Assembly: GCA_022266195.1 (NCBI GenBank)
Contig: WHVY01000003.1
Coordinates: forward strand, 8,742,001-8,806,000
DNA: 64,000 nucleotides
Direction of reading: 5' to 3'
Source of the DNA: Tetranychus cinnabarinus
Taxonomy: Eukaryota > Arthropoda > Arachnida > Trombidiformes > Tetranychidae
The stretch's first letter is position 1; every line of letters begins with the position of its first letter. Below, piece by piece: positions 53,001-61,962 of the stretch. The notes beneath the pieces are model-generated. The model did no database searches. It saw only the letters and a list, made by a program, of their open reading frames with translations, and had not been told where the DNA came from. The position numbers were made by a program, and so were the translations under genes.

Positions 53001-56000
53001 ACATCAATCATTTAATTTGATATTGTGAGGTAGCAAGTAAAGAAAAAAATTGCAACAACAAACGAGATTAATTAATATTATGTTGCGTTTGGAAGAGAAA
53101 AAATGAACACTTATTAATGTGAAATGATTTTATTCTAAATTCTATTAGATTAATAAAATGCAAAACAGGGTTAACCTTTATCTAGTTATGAAAATGCGAT
53201 TTAAGCAATCAACTCGAAACATCTTCATAGATTTAATCAAGTTTTCCTATTTCAGCTATAAAATTTTTCAGTTGTGAATTGAACGTGCAAACTAATGTTC
53301 ACGACAGCAATGGACTCTCCTACAGTTTTTTGAATATTACTGCAGATAATCAATCCGCAGTTATTTTCATAATTTCTTAGGTGATCATAAGGTATGAATG
53401 GTAAAGAATGGAAGTGAAAACTTTGAATTTGCATGGCGATTCACAGTCATGATACATTGTTACTAAATTAGATTTGTTTTGACGGAAATTTATTGGGCTT
53501 CAATTATAATAGATATAATTTATAGGGCATTTTCATTTTGTTATCCAATTCAAATGGTGCTAAGTTGAAGTTGAATTTACTGAATGAATTGAACTGACCT
53601 CAAATTTCGACATTTCCCTCATCTATTGTCAAGAATAATAAAAAAAAAGCGGGATAAAAGCCTGGAAACGGATTGATTCACCCAAATCAGCCCTGGATTA
53701 CAGTGTTTTTTCCGTTCTTTACCAGTCATACTTTAGACTGTACTGAAGCGGAATCGTGAGACATTATATGGATTATTGATTTGAAAGAACACTAATTTTG
53801 TACTAGTTCATCTATTGTACTTGATTAGTACTTGAATGGCTTTAACTTTTTGAGTAGTGCGTAAATTTAAAAACCTAATTTTAGCAGTTTTTTAAAATGG
53901 TTATAAAAATATAAACCTCAAATGATGCTCTGAAATTGACGCAGATTGATTTTCATTAACTATGCACAGCAAACTAGCGAAGTATGAAAGAAAATTTAGA
54001 AAAGACTGAACCTGTTTAATCTCGACTAAAATTTATCTCTAGTTCGTCAGTATCTCAGTATACCGCTTCAGTACAACTTTGCTCCTTCAATTTTGTAAGA
54101 AAGTAGTAGATTTTTAGATACCGGAAATATTCAATTACTAACTACGCTGACGCTGAAAAGTGAAGCCGCAAATGTTTTCTGAATGACTTGAAATACCACT
54201 CCAGTACAGTTTTGATATCGAAATATGCTTACTAAATATATTTTTTGTGAGCCCTGAACGTTAATATTTGTTGCTTATGTATGGTTACACGGTTACAAAT
54301 TACACTATTATAATGTTTTGAAAATTTTTTATTCCAGTGTAATTTATAATCGTTATAAGATATGCCGTAACTTACAGTAACGTATTATTGAAATAGTAAA
54401 TGAGTTCAATTGCACCCCACTAGTTCCATACACTGCTTAATGACAAGCTTGCTTTCAAAGTATCACAAGCATAAAAATATAAAAACTATTGCAATTCTTT
54501 CAATCTTAATTGCATATTTGATTAATATAATGATGAATATAGCAAAAATAACAGAACGAATTTTTGTTTCATTTCTAATAGCATTTACTTTTTTTCTAAC
54601 ATCTTGCCAAACAATTTTCTTTTTCAACTTTGAGGTAATTATTTTAATGTTATGAAGATTGTTTTACTATTTTCATTTTAAGCAAATATAACAGCAAGAA
54701 TGTTGATAACTCCCTGAGAGTTGTTATTATAATAAATAACTTGTAATCAATTCTAAGCGACAGAGCTAAACAGGAATACATTTAAAAAAGTAAACAAAAG
54801 TGTTTATCGTTACTTTTTTCATTCACATCTCAGTTTAACCCATTCAAGTTGAGGCATTATGATGAATGGGAATAAACATATAAATATATATATTTCCTTC
54901 CCAGTTTTCATTCTTGAATGATAAATTGTAAAGAGAATTTTTGTTCAACAATTGACAATTGAATATAAATAGTAAAATGTGATATTTTTTCATGCAAAAC
55001 TCAAAAGCTTCCAAACTATTTACATTCAACTTGAACTTTCAACTAATCAAATAATATCATTGCAATCATTGGAATGAAAATAAATATGCAAAACATAAAG
55101 GATGTAAAGTGTTGTCCAAAATGGATGATAAGAGAAGGCAATAGTTACCTTGATAAAGAGCACATCTCGATCTTCATCGTCCAATTTAATTCGAAGTTTG
55201 GTTTTAAGGATTGAATTGAGGGAATCAAGAGCGTCCAGTTTATCCATTGGACTGTGAATTGGAAGAGCTGACGATTGCAGTAATCGATTGAGTTCCTCTG
55301 CTAATGGATACAATCCATCAACAAGATGTTTATGAACATGATAAAATATCTGAATGAAAAGAAGAAAAAAACAGAAAAATGAATTTCTAATTTGCTTTGT
55401 GGCAGATTATTTCGAGTTTTGCAATTTCGACTTTGAATGTTTTCATAATTTATCCTCAAGGCATAATTAATATCATGTTTGTTGACTAGTTTTGGATTGG
55501 TTTTTTAACTTTTGCCTGTTTTGCTCTGCAATTAAAGTGAACATGAAAAATGAAAAGGCAACAAATTAGTTTCTTTTAAATTGCTCATTTGGTAATGAAT
55601 ATTAATTTGAGTAAAGATTAGTGAAAGCGAAATGTGAAATAAAACTTGCAAATTGAATCAATTGCAAGATTCTATTATTAGGAAAAGATGAACATCCATT
55701 TACTCAGTTTAATGCAGCAATAAAACATTTTATATTGAATCTTGGATAAAATATGAAGCAGTAAAGCTTGTTCTACAAATTTAATTTCACCCAATATCCA
55801 ACATTGAAAATCAAAGCTGAATCCAAAAAAAGCACAATTTATTGCCCATTTTCACTCAGAAAATCTTTGAGAAATTCAGTTCTAAATGAGGTCCGTTTCA
55901 GCGAAATATGAAATCAACGCTTCGGTAGACTTTTGTAAAAGACTTGGAATTCGTCACTGTCAAGCATTCTATTAATGACTAGAAAAAAATTTACTTTTGA

Positions 56001-59000
56001 ATTTAAAGCCGAAGCTAAGATTCTTCGAAAACATCTGAATTCTAGCACTTTTATTGAAATTAACTCTTCGTTTGTTCGCATTTTTGCTAGATTCAGATTA
56101 AGATTGAACCAAGAAGACATTTTTGTTGCTGGTATTTTGAAAAAATGATTCAATACGATCAGTTCATTCAAACTCTAATAGAAGTTGATGTTAAATTTTA
56201 TTCAAGTTTTCGTTCTTTCGTTGAGTAAACTGATGCACAAGACTTTGCTATGCATCTTCAAGTTTTATGCTAACTTTGATCCTTGTCGGAAGATCACTGT
56301 TACTCAGTTAATTATCGAAAGTAGAAACAAACAAAATAAGAAATATTTTTGTTCGTTTACAAATTTTGCGTTATGGAACAAAACGATTCTTGAAGTTGTA
56401 GAAAAATTTATAAACATTAGTTGTAAGGTTGCGAATAAAAAATGATTTCATGAATAATGTTGAATAAAATGAAAGAAATAAATTATTTGAAACTTTTGCT
56501 GATCTTTTCTGTATTTACTTTCAAATTCTGATGGAAATGAATTTCATAATTTTGTTGAACAAAGTTGCAGCTTGGCTGCCTGGTAATCTAATGCCCAAGT
56601 TGCATAGCTATTAAACTTTGGATTAAAAATTAAATTTTATGTTTGTATCACTTTTCACTGCAATTTTACATAAATAATTGAACATTTCGAGTTAATGAAA
56701 GTTGAATATTTTCAAAATTACTTTTTTTACTCGAAAGGAAAACAAAATTATAAAATCAAAATGTAATCAAATGATGAAAAGCACCTGCAAAGGTCATTGA
56801 ATTTTGTTTCTCTACCAAAATCGATGTTTCAATTTCAATGAATCATTAATGAAACAAAATTGATAATTATTCATATAACTTTACAACTTGATCCTTTCCA
56901 ACCTTTCAAGTCGAATCAAGTTTTTCCTCATTTCGTTTTGATGATTCATGACAAAAAGCAAATATAATTTACTCGTGAAAAGCAAATACAAATCAATGAA
57001 TTGAAACAGACACTTGATGAACAAACAAAAGAATGAGAAGAAATTTTCATTTCAACTTTTCCATTGAAAAACATTTTTCCATGATTAAAAAATGAGCCCA
57101 AAGTTCAACAATCACAATGAGCAAGGAAAACAAATCTGTAAAAAAAAGGAAAAGGTAACAAAGAAAATGGAGCGAAAAGGAATAAAAACTCATCATGATG
57201 ATGATTATGATTCCTATTGTATGATTATTATCGCTATTATATTGAGTTGATATTGTTGAATTGAAAGAGAACAAAAAAAAGAGTAAAGTTTCAAGTTAAA
57301 TTTATCGTTGAGATTCTCTTTTTTTTCTCTCTTCTTCTAAAGTTGAGTTCTATAAAATTGAACAGTTATTCAGCTGAATTAATACCATGAATGAGAGGAG
57401 AGAATAAAAGTAAAGCTCATCACTGAATGAATTCATCAAGATTAACATTTTTGTTTGTGCTTATCTTTCCTTTTCTCATCAACCCAACAAGATCACCAAA
57501 AATAACAGGGAATTGAACAGGGAAGGAAAAAACTCCCAGCAAAAGAATAAGCTTTTTGAATAATTTACACTTTACTGTTTCAAGCTATTGAACGATTCTT
57601 TTTTTAGGCTTAAATTTTCTTCTTTTAACCAAAAGGCAATAATCAAGGTTAAACAATTGACAAAAGTTCTGTCAACTATCATTGATGAGTAAACATGCTA
57701 ATGAATGCTTGTCGATTGCAGGGTAAAGATAAAATTTGTAAACTTCGAGCATCGAATGTGTTTACTTTTCTTCTTATTAAACTTGTTCCTCTTCATTTCA
57801 TTTCGAGTAAACTTTTCACTCTTTTCCTGCTTCCATTTCAATTCTTATTCCATGTTAACATGATTCATCTAAATTGAACATGGAACTTGGTTGATTCTCG
57901 ATTTTTTGCCCTTTAACTTTCGAGATTTCTTTTCACTGAATCAGCACAAAGGTGAGAAGAAAACTGAATACAAAAAACAGATAACATTGTTAAAGAGGTG
58001 TTTGTTTTTATTTCAGGGTAAGTTGTTCGGAGGAGAGAAAAGAAAAGAAATTGTGACAAAACTTTTTTTTCGTCTTTTCTCTTGATTCTTCCCTGAGTTC
58101 AATCAGATTAATGTTTAAACCGCATTCATTGATTTTCCAAGTGTTAAACTGTTTTCTCCAAATTTTTCACTGTTGGTATTGTATAAAGTTGTTTGCATGG
58201 GTTAAGCAGGGAGTAAAGCTTAACCACTCAAATGAGATTATCATGAAGAGTGAGAGAGAAAAAACAAACTTTTTCTTTATTCCTTTTTGCACTTGAGTTA
58301 CTATTTGCTTTTGGCTAATAGAAACAAATTTCATTTCCAACAACTTCAAGGTAATGATAATTATGATGATGAGGTAAACTGAATCTTTATCATCACAAAT
58401 AAACGAAACATGTAAAATAATTGCAACTCTTGATTTTCCTTTTCATGTTCAGTGTTGGAATAAACTTGTCGAATCAGAATATTGAAAAGGTTAAATCTCT
58501 TGAAACGAATAGAAAGTTGCAAAGAAAATATTCAAGAAGCTTCCATAATCTCAGTTTATTCATTATTTCCATTAAATGATTTTCTGAAAATGTTGTAAAC
58601 TTTGCGTTTCGAAGGAAAAAAATGACTGTATGACGAAACCACCTGTTAGAAACTTTTTTTCTTTGCAAAATTTCGATAATTAATTTTCTAAAATTTCATC
58701 AACTTTCAGTGTTTATTCTCGTTTACATTGAAATTGAACTGAACGTCAAAAGATATAAAGTTATGAGAAGAAGAGCAAAATCGCTCTTCAAACTATTCCT
58801 TTGGAGAAGCAAACAAATCAAGGTAAAATTGTTATTGAATAACATTCCAATGTTACAGTTGACAGGGTTGCATAAACATGGTTACCATGAAAAAAAGGTA
58901 AAAGTAAAAATGAATAATATGAAGAGGGAAAGAAGAGAAAAAGAGGTTTACACGAAAACATGATAATAATGTAAGTGAATAGAGAATAAGAAAGCTAAAC

Positions 59001-61191
59001 AATGAGGTAGAATGAAAAGAAGAGAAAAAGATGAATCGAAAGAAATATCATCTTTCATTTGAAACCTTTTACATGATTACATGAGAAAAAGTGTAGCAAA
59101 CGAATGCGAACAAAATGAACCAAATAAAGGGTTAGAAGAGTAAAAAATGAACTTTTCAGTGAACATTATTTAGTGCTTTTTCAAGTGTTTGTTGAGGTGA
59201 CAGTGAACGAACTAAACGAGCTTCAAGTTGCACAAGTCAGACGAGAACAGAAGCCTAACAGAGCATTAAATTGTGACCCAAAAGGTTTACTCTTAGCATC
59301 AACTTTACATCGACTTGTGGTTGTGTTACCGTTTAATGTTACAGGTTGCTCATGAGAAAAGGAGAAAAAAGAGAAAAAAGTTTTGTTCTTTTTTCTCTTC
59401 AACAAAAATTGGAGAGTTTTCTCTCTTCTCATTCCCAGTCACAATGACAAGTGAGTAAAAAAAGATAAACCTTGAACTATTAACATGATGAGATGCAATA
59501 GGAAACGGAAATCTCTTCGTTTTGTGTTTTCTCTTTTTTTACGATTTTTTCGTATTCTTTGCTTGCTTCTTACTTTTTGCCTGATGAAAAACATAATTAC
59601 TTTGATACTTTGATATTGAAACAATTTCCTTTCTCGTAATAATAACATGGTTTTGACTGTTTGCGAAAGAAGGAAAAGCGAGAGGAAAAAAAAGAAGAAA
59701 AGGAATAAAGAACAAAAATTGCAATTCCATGAGATAATCTTTAACATCATTATATTCATGGAAACGTTTTTTCTTCTCTTCTTTTCTTCTGTTGTTTTGT
59801 TTTTGCGAGCTTTGCGTTGCTTCGTTTTTATACACTTTTACCTTTCACGATTCATCAATCAAATTTACATGCACAAGAGATAATTTGAGTAAACACTTTT
59901 TCCTCTGCAAAATGTTGAAACATTTTATCATATTTACTGACGCACAAAACATTGAAAGGTTGAATAGCAGTTCTTATTCAATCAGGTTAACTTTGATTTG
60001 GAGGAGAAGAAAAAAGAAGAAGCAAAATTTGGACAAAATTCATTTCAATTCAACCATTTCTGCCTTCTTTTTGGCTGTTGGATTCAACAAGATTTCGTGT
60101 GATTGCATTATTCCAATCGAAGCTTACTATTGTATTGAACTGTTCACAAAAATTTGAGCCAAAATGTGTAAACTTGATTGAATGTGAAAGAGCTTGACTT
60201 GGCAAAAGTTAATCAAATCTAGTAAACATTTACATTGTTAGTCTAACTGCATTTGTAGCCTTTTTTGATGGAAAAAAATTGAAAGTGAATTTTTGGATGA
60301 ACAGAAAATTGAATAAAGGTAAAAGTGACCAATGGAACTCACCAAGTTTTGAATTTCTCGCAAATGAGGCAATCGACATTCAGTTAGATCAGGTTCCTCC
60401 CAGTGACCCATTGAATAGCAAGCTCGGTAAGCTGTACCAGTGTAGGGTAAAGGGCAAGGTTTACTTGCCATTACAGAGGCATCTACGGTTTCCCATTCAA
60501 TGGAGTTGGACTGTGAAGGTTGACATTGACGTCGATTGGAAACGAGGTAAACATCACTTTCACCGTCTTCCTCTTCCTCACCTTCGGTTTGAACTTGCAG
60601 TTCGCTCTTTACTCGCTCATCTTGTCCAGTCTTCGTCTCATTATCATCTCTACTATTCACTGCAAGTGTTTCATTTGCTACTCTGGACAGAGATGAGTTT
60701 TCTTGGAGCAAAGACGAAGTGTTTACTGTTGTCTCGTAAGTTGTACTTTCACTTGGAGTTGTATCATTATTCAAGATTAAAGTTGATTTTGAACTCGTCG
60801 AGTATTCCAATGGTGTTAATGTTGTTGAAGGTTGCTCGACCAAGGAATGGGTCGAGTTTTGCGTTTCAATTTCACTTTCATTGAAAGAACTATTTGATTG
60901 AATTATTTCTATTGGAACTAGAGATTCATTTTTTTCTGGTGTTGCTAATGTTTGCGATGTTGATTCAAATGTGAATGTTGTGGTTGTTGCTGTTGTTGTT
61001 GTTACTCTTGAGGCTGTTGAGGCTGATGCTTCGGTTGTTGTATTTGTTTCAAGTGTTGTTGCGTTTGTCAATTGATCAACTTTGTCAATTGAAATTGAAT
61101 TGTTGATTGAAAGAGATAAATCAATTCCTGTGAGTGAACTTGTGTCAATCAGTGTTATACAATAGAAAATTAGATAATGAGTAAATGACAT
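13266..61191 (-). CDS. Giant adhesion G-protein-coupled receptor, ADGRB/BAI-like (ten exons, 1060 aa)
   Basis: Exons, in transcription order: 60343-61191, 55149-55349, 52485-52556, 47890-48031, 46456-46575, 46145-46379, 35323-36354, 15911-15977, 13978-14235, 13266-13472. All phases agree and the sum, 3183 nt, is a multiple of three. Protein order: signal peptide (1-18); Thr/Ser-rich, N-glycosylation-rich stalk to about 200; acidic run; HRM domain (about 220-275); GAIN-like region (about 280-530); GPS (532-567) with C532, W542, C547, C559 and C561; TM1 at about 592-618, TM2 at about 627-648, TM3 at about 690-715; about 130-residue low-complexity loop; TM4 at about 852-873; ECL2/TM5 with YCWMSIEGG; TM6-TM7 with FQYLFSFCN and FLFHC; 68-residue tail. 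CW-SEGG plus the TM6-7 pattern resembles BAI receptors. No thrombospondin repeats are present, so orthology is uncertain. Plasma-membrane receptor; ligand unknown. CSEL-G replaces the self-cleavage triad. Confidence 0.88.
13473..13977 (-). other. Receptor intron 9
   Basis: A 505-nt GT-AG intron. Nothing else was recognised in it. Confidence 0.8.
13978..14235 (-). CDS. Receptor exon 9: end of TM5, TM6, TM7
   Basis: Acceptor GTTAATTTCAG|AGC and donor CCTGAG|GTGAGT, phase 0-0, 86 codons. It encodes SNTVTMLLIL, the third intracellular loop, LRSGVSLLPFFAVNWFL (TM6) and FQYLFSFCN to FLFHC (TM7), all hallmark adhesion-GPCR patterns. Confidence 0.93.
14558..14565 (+). promoter_or_regulatory. TATA box of the nested peptide gene
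   Basis: TATAAAAG, preceded by a GC-rich flank (TCGGG). An initiator-like TTAGTTG places a start site at about 14591, 33 bases downstream, the normal arthropod TATA-to-start distance. Confidence 0.65.
14659..14811 (+). CDS. Small secreted peptide, 50 aa, nested in receptor intron 8
   Basis: The frame runs from ATG 14659 to TAG 14811. Residues 1-20 (MQLTKIVTLIFFIALCALSG) are a textbook signal sequence: a Lys in the n-region, a hydrophobic core, then small residues. The predicted mature part is about 26-30 residues, with no Cys. It contains AKGPPVNKK and a Gly-rich end (TGGGINAV), with no dibasic-plus-Gly amidation site at its end. A TATA box, initiator-like site, about 68-nt 5' UTR and two AATAAA signals about 100 nt downstream make a complete compact gene. 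It lies on the strand opposite the receptor, inside the 1.7-kb intron between exons 8 and 9. Secreted by prediction; I do not recognise the family. It could be an immune-, gland- or cuticle-type secreted peptide. Confidence 0.68.
   Translation: MQLTKIVTLIFFIALCALSGHLSAFVNVQAKGPPVNKKVDSATGGGINAV
14912..14931 (+). promoter_or_regulatory. Poly(A) signals of the nested peptide gene
   Basis: Two AATAAA hexamers (14912-14917 and 14926-14931), about 100 nt after the peptide stop, in the correct orientation. Confidence 0.55.
15911..15977 (-). CDS. Receptor exon 8 (67-nt exon: ECL2 and TM5)
   Basis: Acceptor GTTTTTCTAG|T and donor CTTATAATG|GTAAGT. It joins exon 7 as TA|T to give ...ETKRYCWMSIEGGMMFSF, the conserved ECL2 cysteine and Trp of adhesion receptors. 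It then runs into exon 9 in phase 0. It lies 19.3 kb from exon 7. Confidence 0.9.
17224..17295. repeat. Short imperfect GATGAAAGAT tandem repeat
   Basis: About 70 bp of purine-rich units of the form GATGA(A)AG, repeated several times. Confidence 0.7.
19662..19684. repeat. (GA)n microsatellite
   Basis: An uninterrupted GA run visible in the sequence. Confidence 0.85.
23536..23580 (+). pseudogene. 5' part of a methionine tRNA (initiator-like), truncated
   Basis: Begins GCAGAGTGGCTCAACGGAAG, matching the acceptor 5' strand, D-arm and A box of eukaryotic initiator tRNA-Met. It continues through a CTCATAA anticodon loop, with CAT at 23568-23570, into the 3' side of the anticodon stem. The sequence then changes abruptly: no T-arm, no B box and no 3' acceptor strand. 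The fragment is about 43 nt, the size of a tRNA 5' half. It cannot make a functional tRNA. It may be a retroposed half or the head of a SINE. Confidence 0.65.
25994..26043. repeat. (TC)n microsatellite
   Basis: About 50 bp of near-perfect CT repeat. Confidence 0.95.
26821..26881. repeat. Direct repeat, left copy, flanking the 28S fragment
   Basis: About 61 bp from TATAGATGATCTTGTCGATT to AAAAAGCTTGCCA. It matches 27070-27129 at most positions in the same orientation. Confidence 0.75.
26925..27048 (+). pseudogene. 28S rRNA fragment (end of D2 into the conserved core)
   Basis: 27020-27048 is the near-universal large-subunit stretch ending CTTGAAACACGGACCAAGGA, here preceded by TATCCGACCCGT. 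The about 95 bases before it (TTTGTGGGTAA..., CTTACGTTAACC, GGTCAGTAG) look like the 3' flank of the D2 variable region. The match ends sharply after GGAGT. This is a short dispersed fragment, not an rRNA gene. The left limit is approximate. Confidence 0.75.
27070..27129. repeat. Direct repeat, right copy, flanking the 28S fragment
   Basis: About 60 bp from TATAGTTAATCTTGTCGATT to AAAAAGCTTGGCA, the diverged partner of 26821-26881. Confidence 0.75.
28190..28220. repeat. (GAA)n-rich microsatellite
   Basis: A purine run of AAG/GAA units. Similar short runs occur at about 34053 and 48316. Confidence 0.8.
35323..36354 (-). CDS. Receptor exon 7: GPS remainder, TM1-TM4
   Basis: Acceptor TTAACCCAG|A and donor AAAAGATA|GTAAGT, phase 2 on both sides. 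It encodes LWSHKEC, CSCSELGIFG, TM1-TM3, the expanded low-complexity second intracellular loop (Ser, Gln, His and Asn rich) and TM4. The first extracellular loop is also Ser-rich and longer than usual (about 40 residues). Confidence 0.92.
39075..39520. mobile_element. Decayed fold-back element (third copy)
   Basis: Inverted arms are still visible: ATTTGACCTAAAATTGACAT near 39208 against the reverse complement of a segment near 39430-39455. The central ACCATTGGAAAGAT...CAATTGATTGATT resembles the loops of the two intact copies that follow. The ends could not be fixed. 39075-39149 recurs, reversed, at about 51390-51455. Confidence 0.4.
39654..40183. mobile_element. Fold-back MITE, copy A (TA target duplication)
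   Basis: The 530-bp element is flanked by TA and starts CAGGGCATTTCAGCTAATTT. Its right end is the inverse (AATTAGCTAAAAATGCCCTG then TA). The arms pair across most of their length with scattered mismatches around a central unpaired loop. There is no coding capacity. TA duplication and CAG-type ends suggest mobilisation by a Tc1/mariner-type transposase. Confidence 0.8.
40408..40961. mobile_element. Fold-back MITE, copy B (near-perfect 215-bp arms)
   Basis: 554 bp between TA dinucleotides. The left arm 40408-40622 and right arm 40747-40961 are the same length and complementary apart from a few bases (for example CAGGG against CAAGG at the tips). The loop is 124 bp. Copies A and B share arm and loop sequence in the same orientation. 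If transcribed, it would form a very long RNA hairpin. Confidence 0.88.
46145..46379 (-). CDS. Receptor exon 6 (GAIN beta-rich part, first GPS cysteine)
   Basis: Acceptor AATTGACAG|AT (phase 1) and donor CTCGCGA|GTAAGT (phase 2). It encodes FRRYGMGISEIYL and onward, and ends LICGKLRSPR. Its final Cys (C532) lies exactly 10 residues before the GPS Trp and 15 before the next GPS Cys, once spliced to exon 7. That spacing is canonical and confirms the join. Confidence 0.88.
46380..46455 (-). other. 76-nt GC-AG intron (receptor intron 5)
   Basis: Begins GCAAGT after CTAGAAG and ends TTGACAG. It is the only receptor intron without a GT donor. Confidence 0.75.
46456..46575 (-). CDS. Receptor exon 5 (GC donor)
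   Basis: Acceptor GTTATTCAAG|CT in phase 1. It encodes LTLTHVTPFGDHISLLH and onward. The only phase-compatible donor before the next exon is CTAGAAG|GCAAGT, a classical GC donor in an otherwise perfect context. It joins in phase 1 to exon 6 as GAA-G|AT-TTT. Confidence 0.8.
46576..47889 (-). other. Receptor intron 4
   Basis: 1314-nt GT-AG intron. It holds the (ATG)n microsatellite and T-rich runs, and nothing else was recognised. Confidence 0.75.
47694..47720. repeat. (ATG)n microsatellite
   Basis: About nine uninterrupted GAT units. Confidence 0.9.
47890..48031 (-). CDS. Receptor exon 4 (GAIN region)
   Basis: Acceptor CACCTTTAG|GCT and donor AACATCG|GTAAGT. It enters in phase 0 and leaves in phase 1. 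It encodes ALLTMKSVETIFGLKSL and onward, compatible with the GAIN helical subdomain. It is shorter than 60 codons per open frame, so it is easily missed in ORF lists. Confidence 0.8.
49391..49916 (+). pseudogene. Broken N-terminal part of a Tc1/mariner-like (IS630 superfamily) transposase, with an intron
   Basis: ATG 49391 starts MSEVTTEQKVKLIEFYF, then KAAAIRRL..FG: a helix-turn-helix domain of the DUF4817 type found at the N-terminus of many DDE transposases. A canonical intron (ACG|GTAAGT at 49531 to CTTCAG at 49638) joins in frame to LIDKFLETGSMDDRRH and GPGR, the usual linker. A TAA then interrupts at 49706. Homology resumes in another frame from 49710 (NPRESIRRTVRML...RINKIHH, the second helix-turn-helix) and stops at 49916. 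The DDE catalytic domain is absent. This is a truncated, frameshifted relic. Confidence 0.62.
51390..51455 (-). repeat. Dispersed repeat related to 39075-39149
   Basis: On the minus strand it shares TTGATGCTACAG, CC/TT ATGAGCTTCCG and AGATTGAA with 39075-39149, in the same order and spacing. Confidence 0.55.
52485..52556 (-). CDS. Receptor exon 3 (72-nt small exon)
   Basis: Acceptor CTCTTTACAG|TCA and donor AAAAAT|GTAAGT, phase 0-0, 24 codons (SLISSSEQLL to ETEKN). It was chosen because both splice sites are strong and phases match its neighbours. It is short enough that it could be alternatively used. Confidence 0.72.
52557..55148 (-). other. Receptor intron 2 (2.6 kb)
   Basis: GT-AG intron. 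It contains three copies of an 18-bp motif (53737-54210, see findings). No gene was recognised. Confidence 0.7.
55149..55349 (-). CDS. Receptor exon 2 (start of GAIN region)
   Basis: Acceptor TTTTCATTCAG|ATA and donor ATCAAG|GTAACT, phase 0 on both sides, 67 codons. It encodes a helical segment (IFYHVHKHLVDGLYPLAEEL and onward) that fits GAIN subdomain A. Confidence 0.85.
55350..60342 (-). other. Receptor intron 1 (5.0 kb)
   Basis: GT-AG intron between the HRM exon and the GAIN exons. Several open frames in both directions lack splice signals and family features. I see nothing else. Confidence 0.7.
60343..61191 (-). CDS. Receptor exon 1: signal peptide, Ser/Thr stalk, HRM domain
   Basis: Starts at ATG 61191. 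MSFTHYLIFYCITLI forms a plausible signal peptide. A mucin-like stretch with many N-x-S/T sites follows, then an acidic run (EGEEEEDGESD), then the HRM domain: C223, a Trp, CPLPYTGTAYRAC and GHWEEPDLTEC. The donor is AACTTG|GTGAGT, phase 0. The ATG is preferred because no acceptor precedes it. An internal CACTCACAG could serve as an acceptor if a longer N-terminus exists upstream. Confidence 0.85.
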
Positions 61192-61962
61192 GTTTAATTG
61201 TTTATTAATTAATGATGAATGATGAACATTGATGAGGATAATGAATGAGTAAAGATTAAAGTTGAATGATTATCGACAACATTTATCAACATGCAAACAC
61301 AGAGAAGGAAATGCACAGTGAAACAGGATGAAATGATCAGTGAATGGAGTGAACAACACAAGTGAAAACTGAATACAAGTTTAGCTCAATCTCACTCCCA
61401 GAAAAGTGCGCAAAATCGTGAATAAAAATAGCGAGATGATCAGAAACTTATTTTCACAGAAAAAGAAAATTCGATTCAAGTTTGACCGAAAATCATGTTC
61501 AGATTGCTCAGAATACATCATGAAAAATCTCAAGAAAATTAAGACTCAATAAAATCTAAAAGAATTTTCTTCAAAAAAATTTTTCGAAATGAACTTTGCA
61601 TAACTCGAACAATTCAAATATCGAGGTTCATTATGTATTTCGCATTGAAGTTTTCAGAGGAAAATTTGCACATGAAAAAACTTTAAATGAACTCGAACGA
61701 AATCGAATGTAATCTCTTTTTGGTGTTTCTCAAAAATCATAAAATACAAAGTTCGTTTCGTTTTATTCCAATTTTTGTGTTTTTTATTTTCGATTTTTTT
61801 TGTTTGAGGAATAATTTGTCAGACAATTTTTGCTCAATAAGTTTTTAGAAATTTTTATTAAAATATAAATCTGTAGAATCATGAAATGAAATGATTTACA
61901 TGGTTAGAATGACGAATTCTTGGTTAGAACATTTTTCTCGTTTATTTGGTCTGAGGTGAAGT
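61192..61962. other. Intergenic: receptor 5' flank
   Basis: 771 bp between the receptor start and the stop codon of the next minus-strand gene. It should hold the receptor 5' UTR and promoter unless non-coding first exons lie further upstream. No clear TATA box was recognised. Confidence 0.5.
61941..61946 (-). promoter_or_regulatory. Candidate poly(A) signal of the Ser-rich gene
   Basis: AATAAA on the minus strand, only 17 nt past the stop at 61963. Another AATAAA lies at 61853-61858, allowing a longer 3' UTR. Confidence 0.4.

Noticed and set aside
60279..60884. 201-codon plus-strand frame opposite receptor exon 1
   Set aside because: It is antisense to the exon that encodes the HRM domain and stalk, and has no recognisable product.
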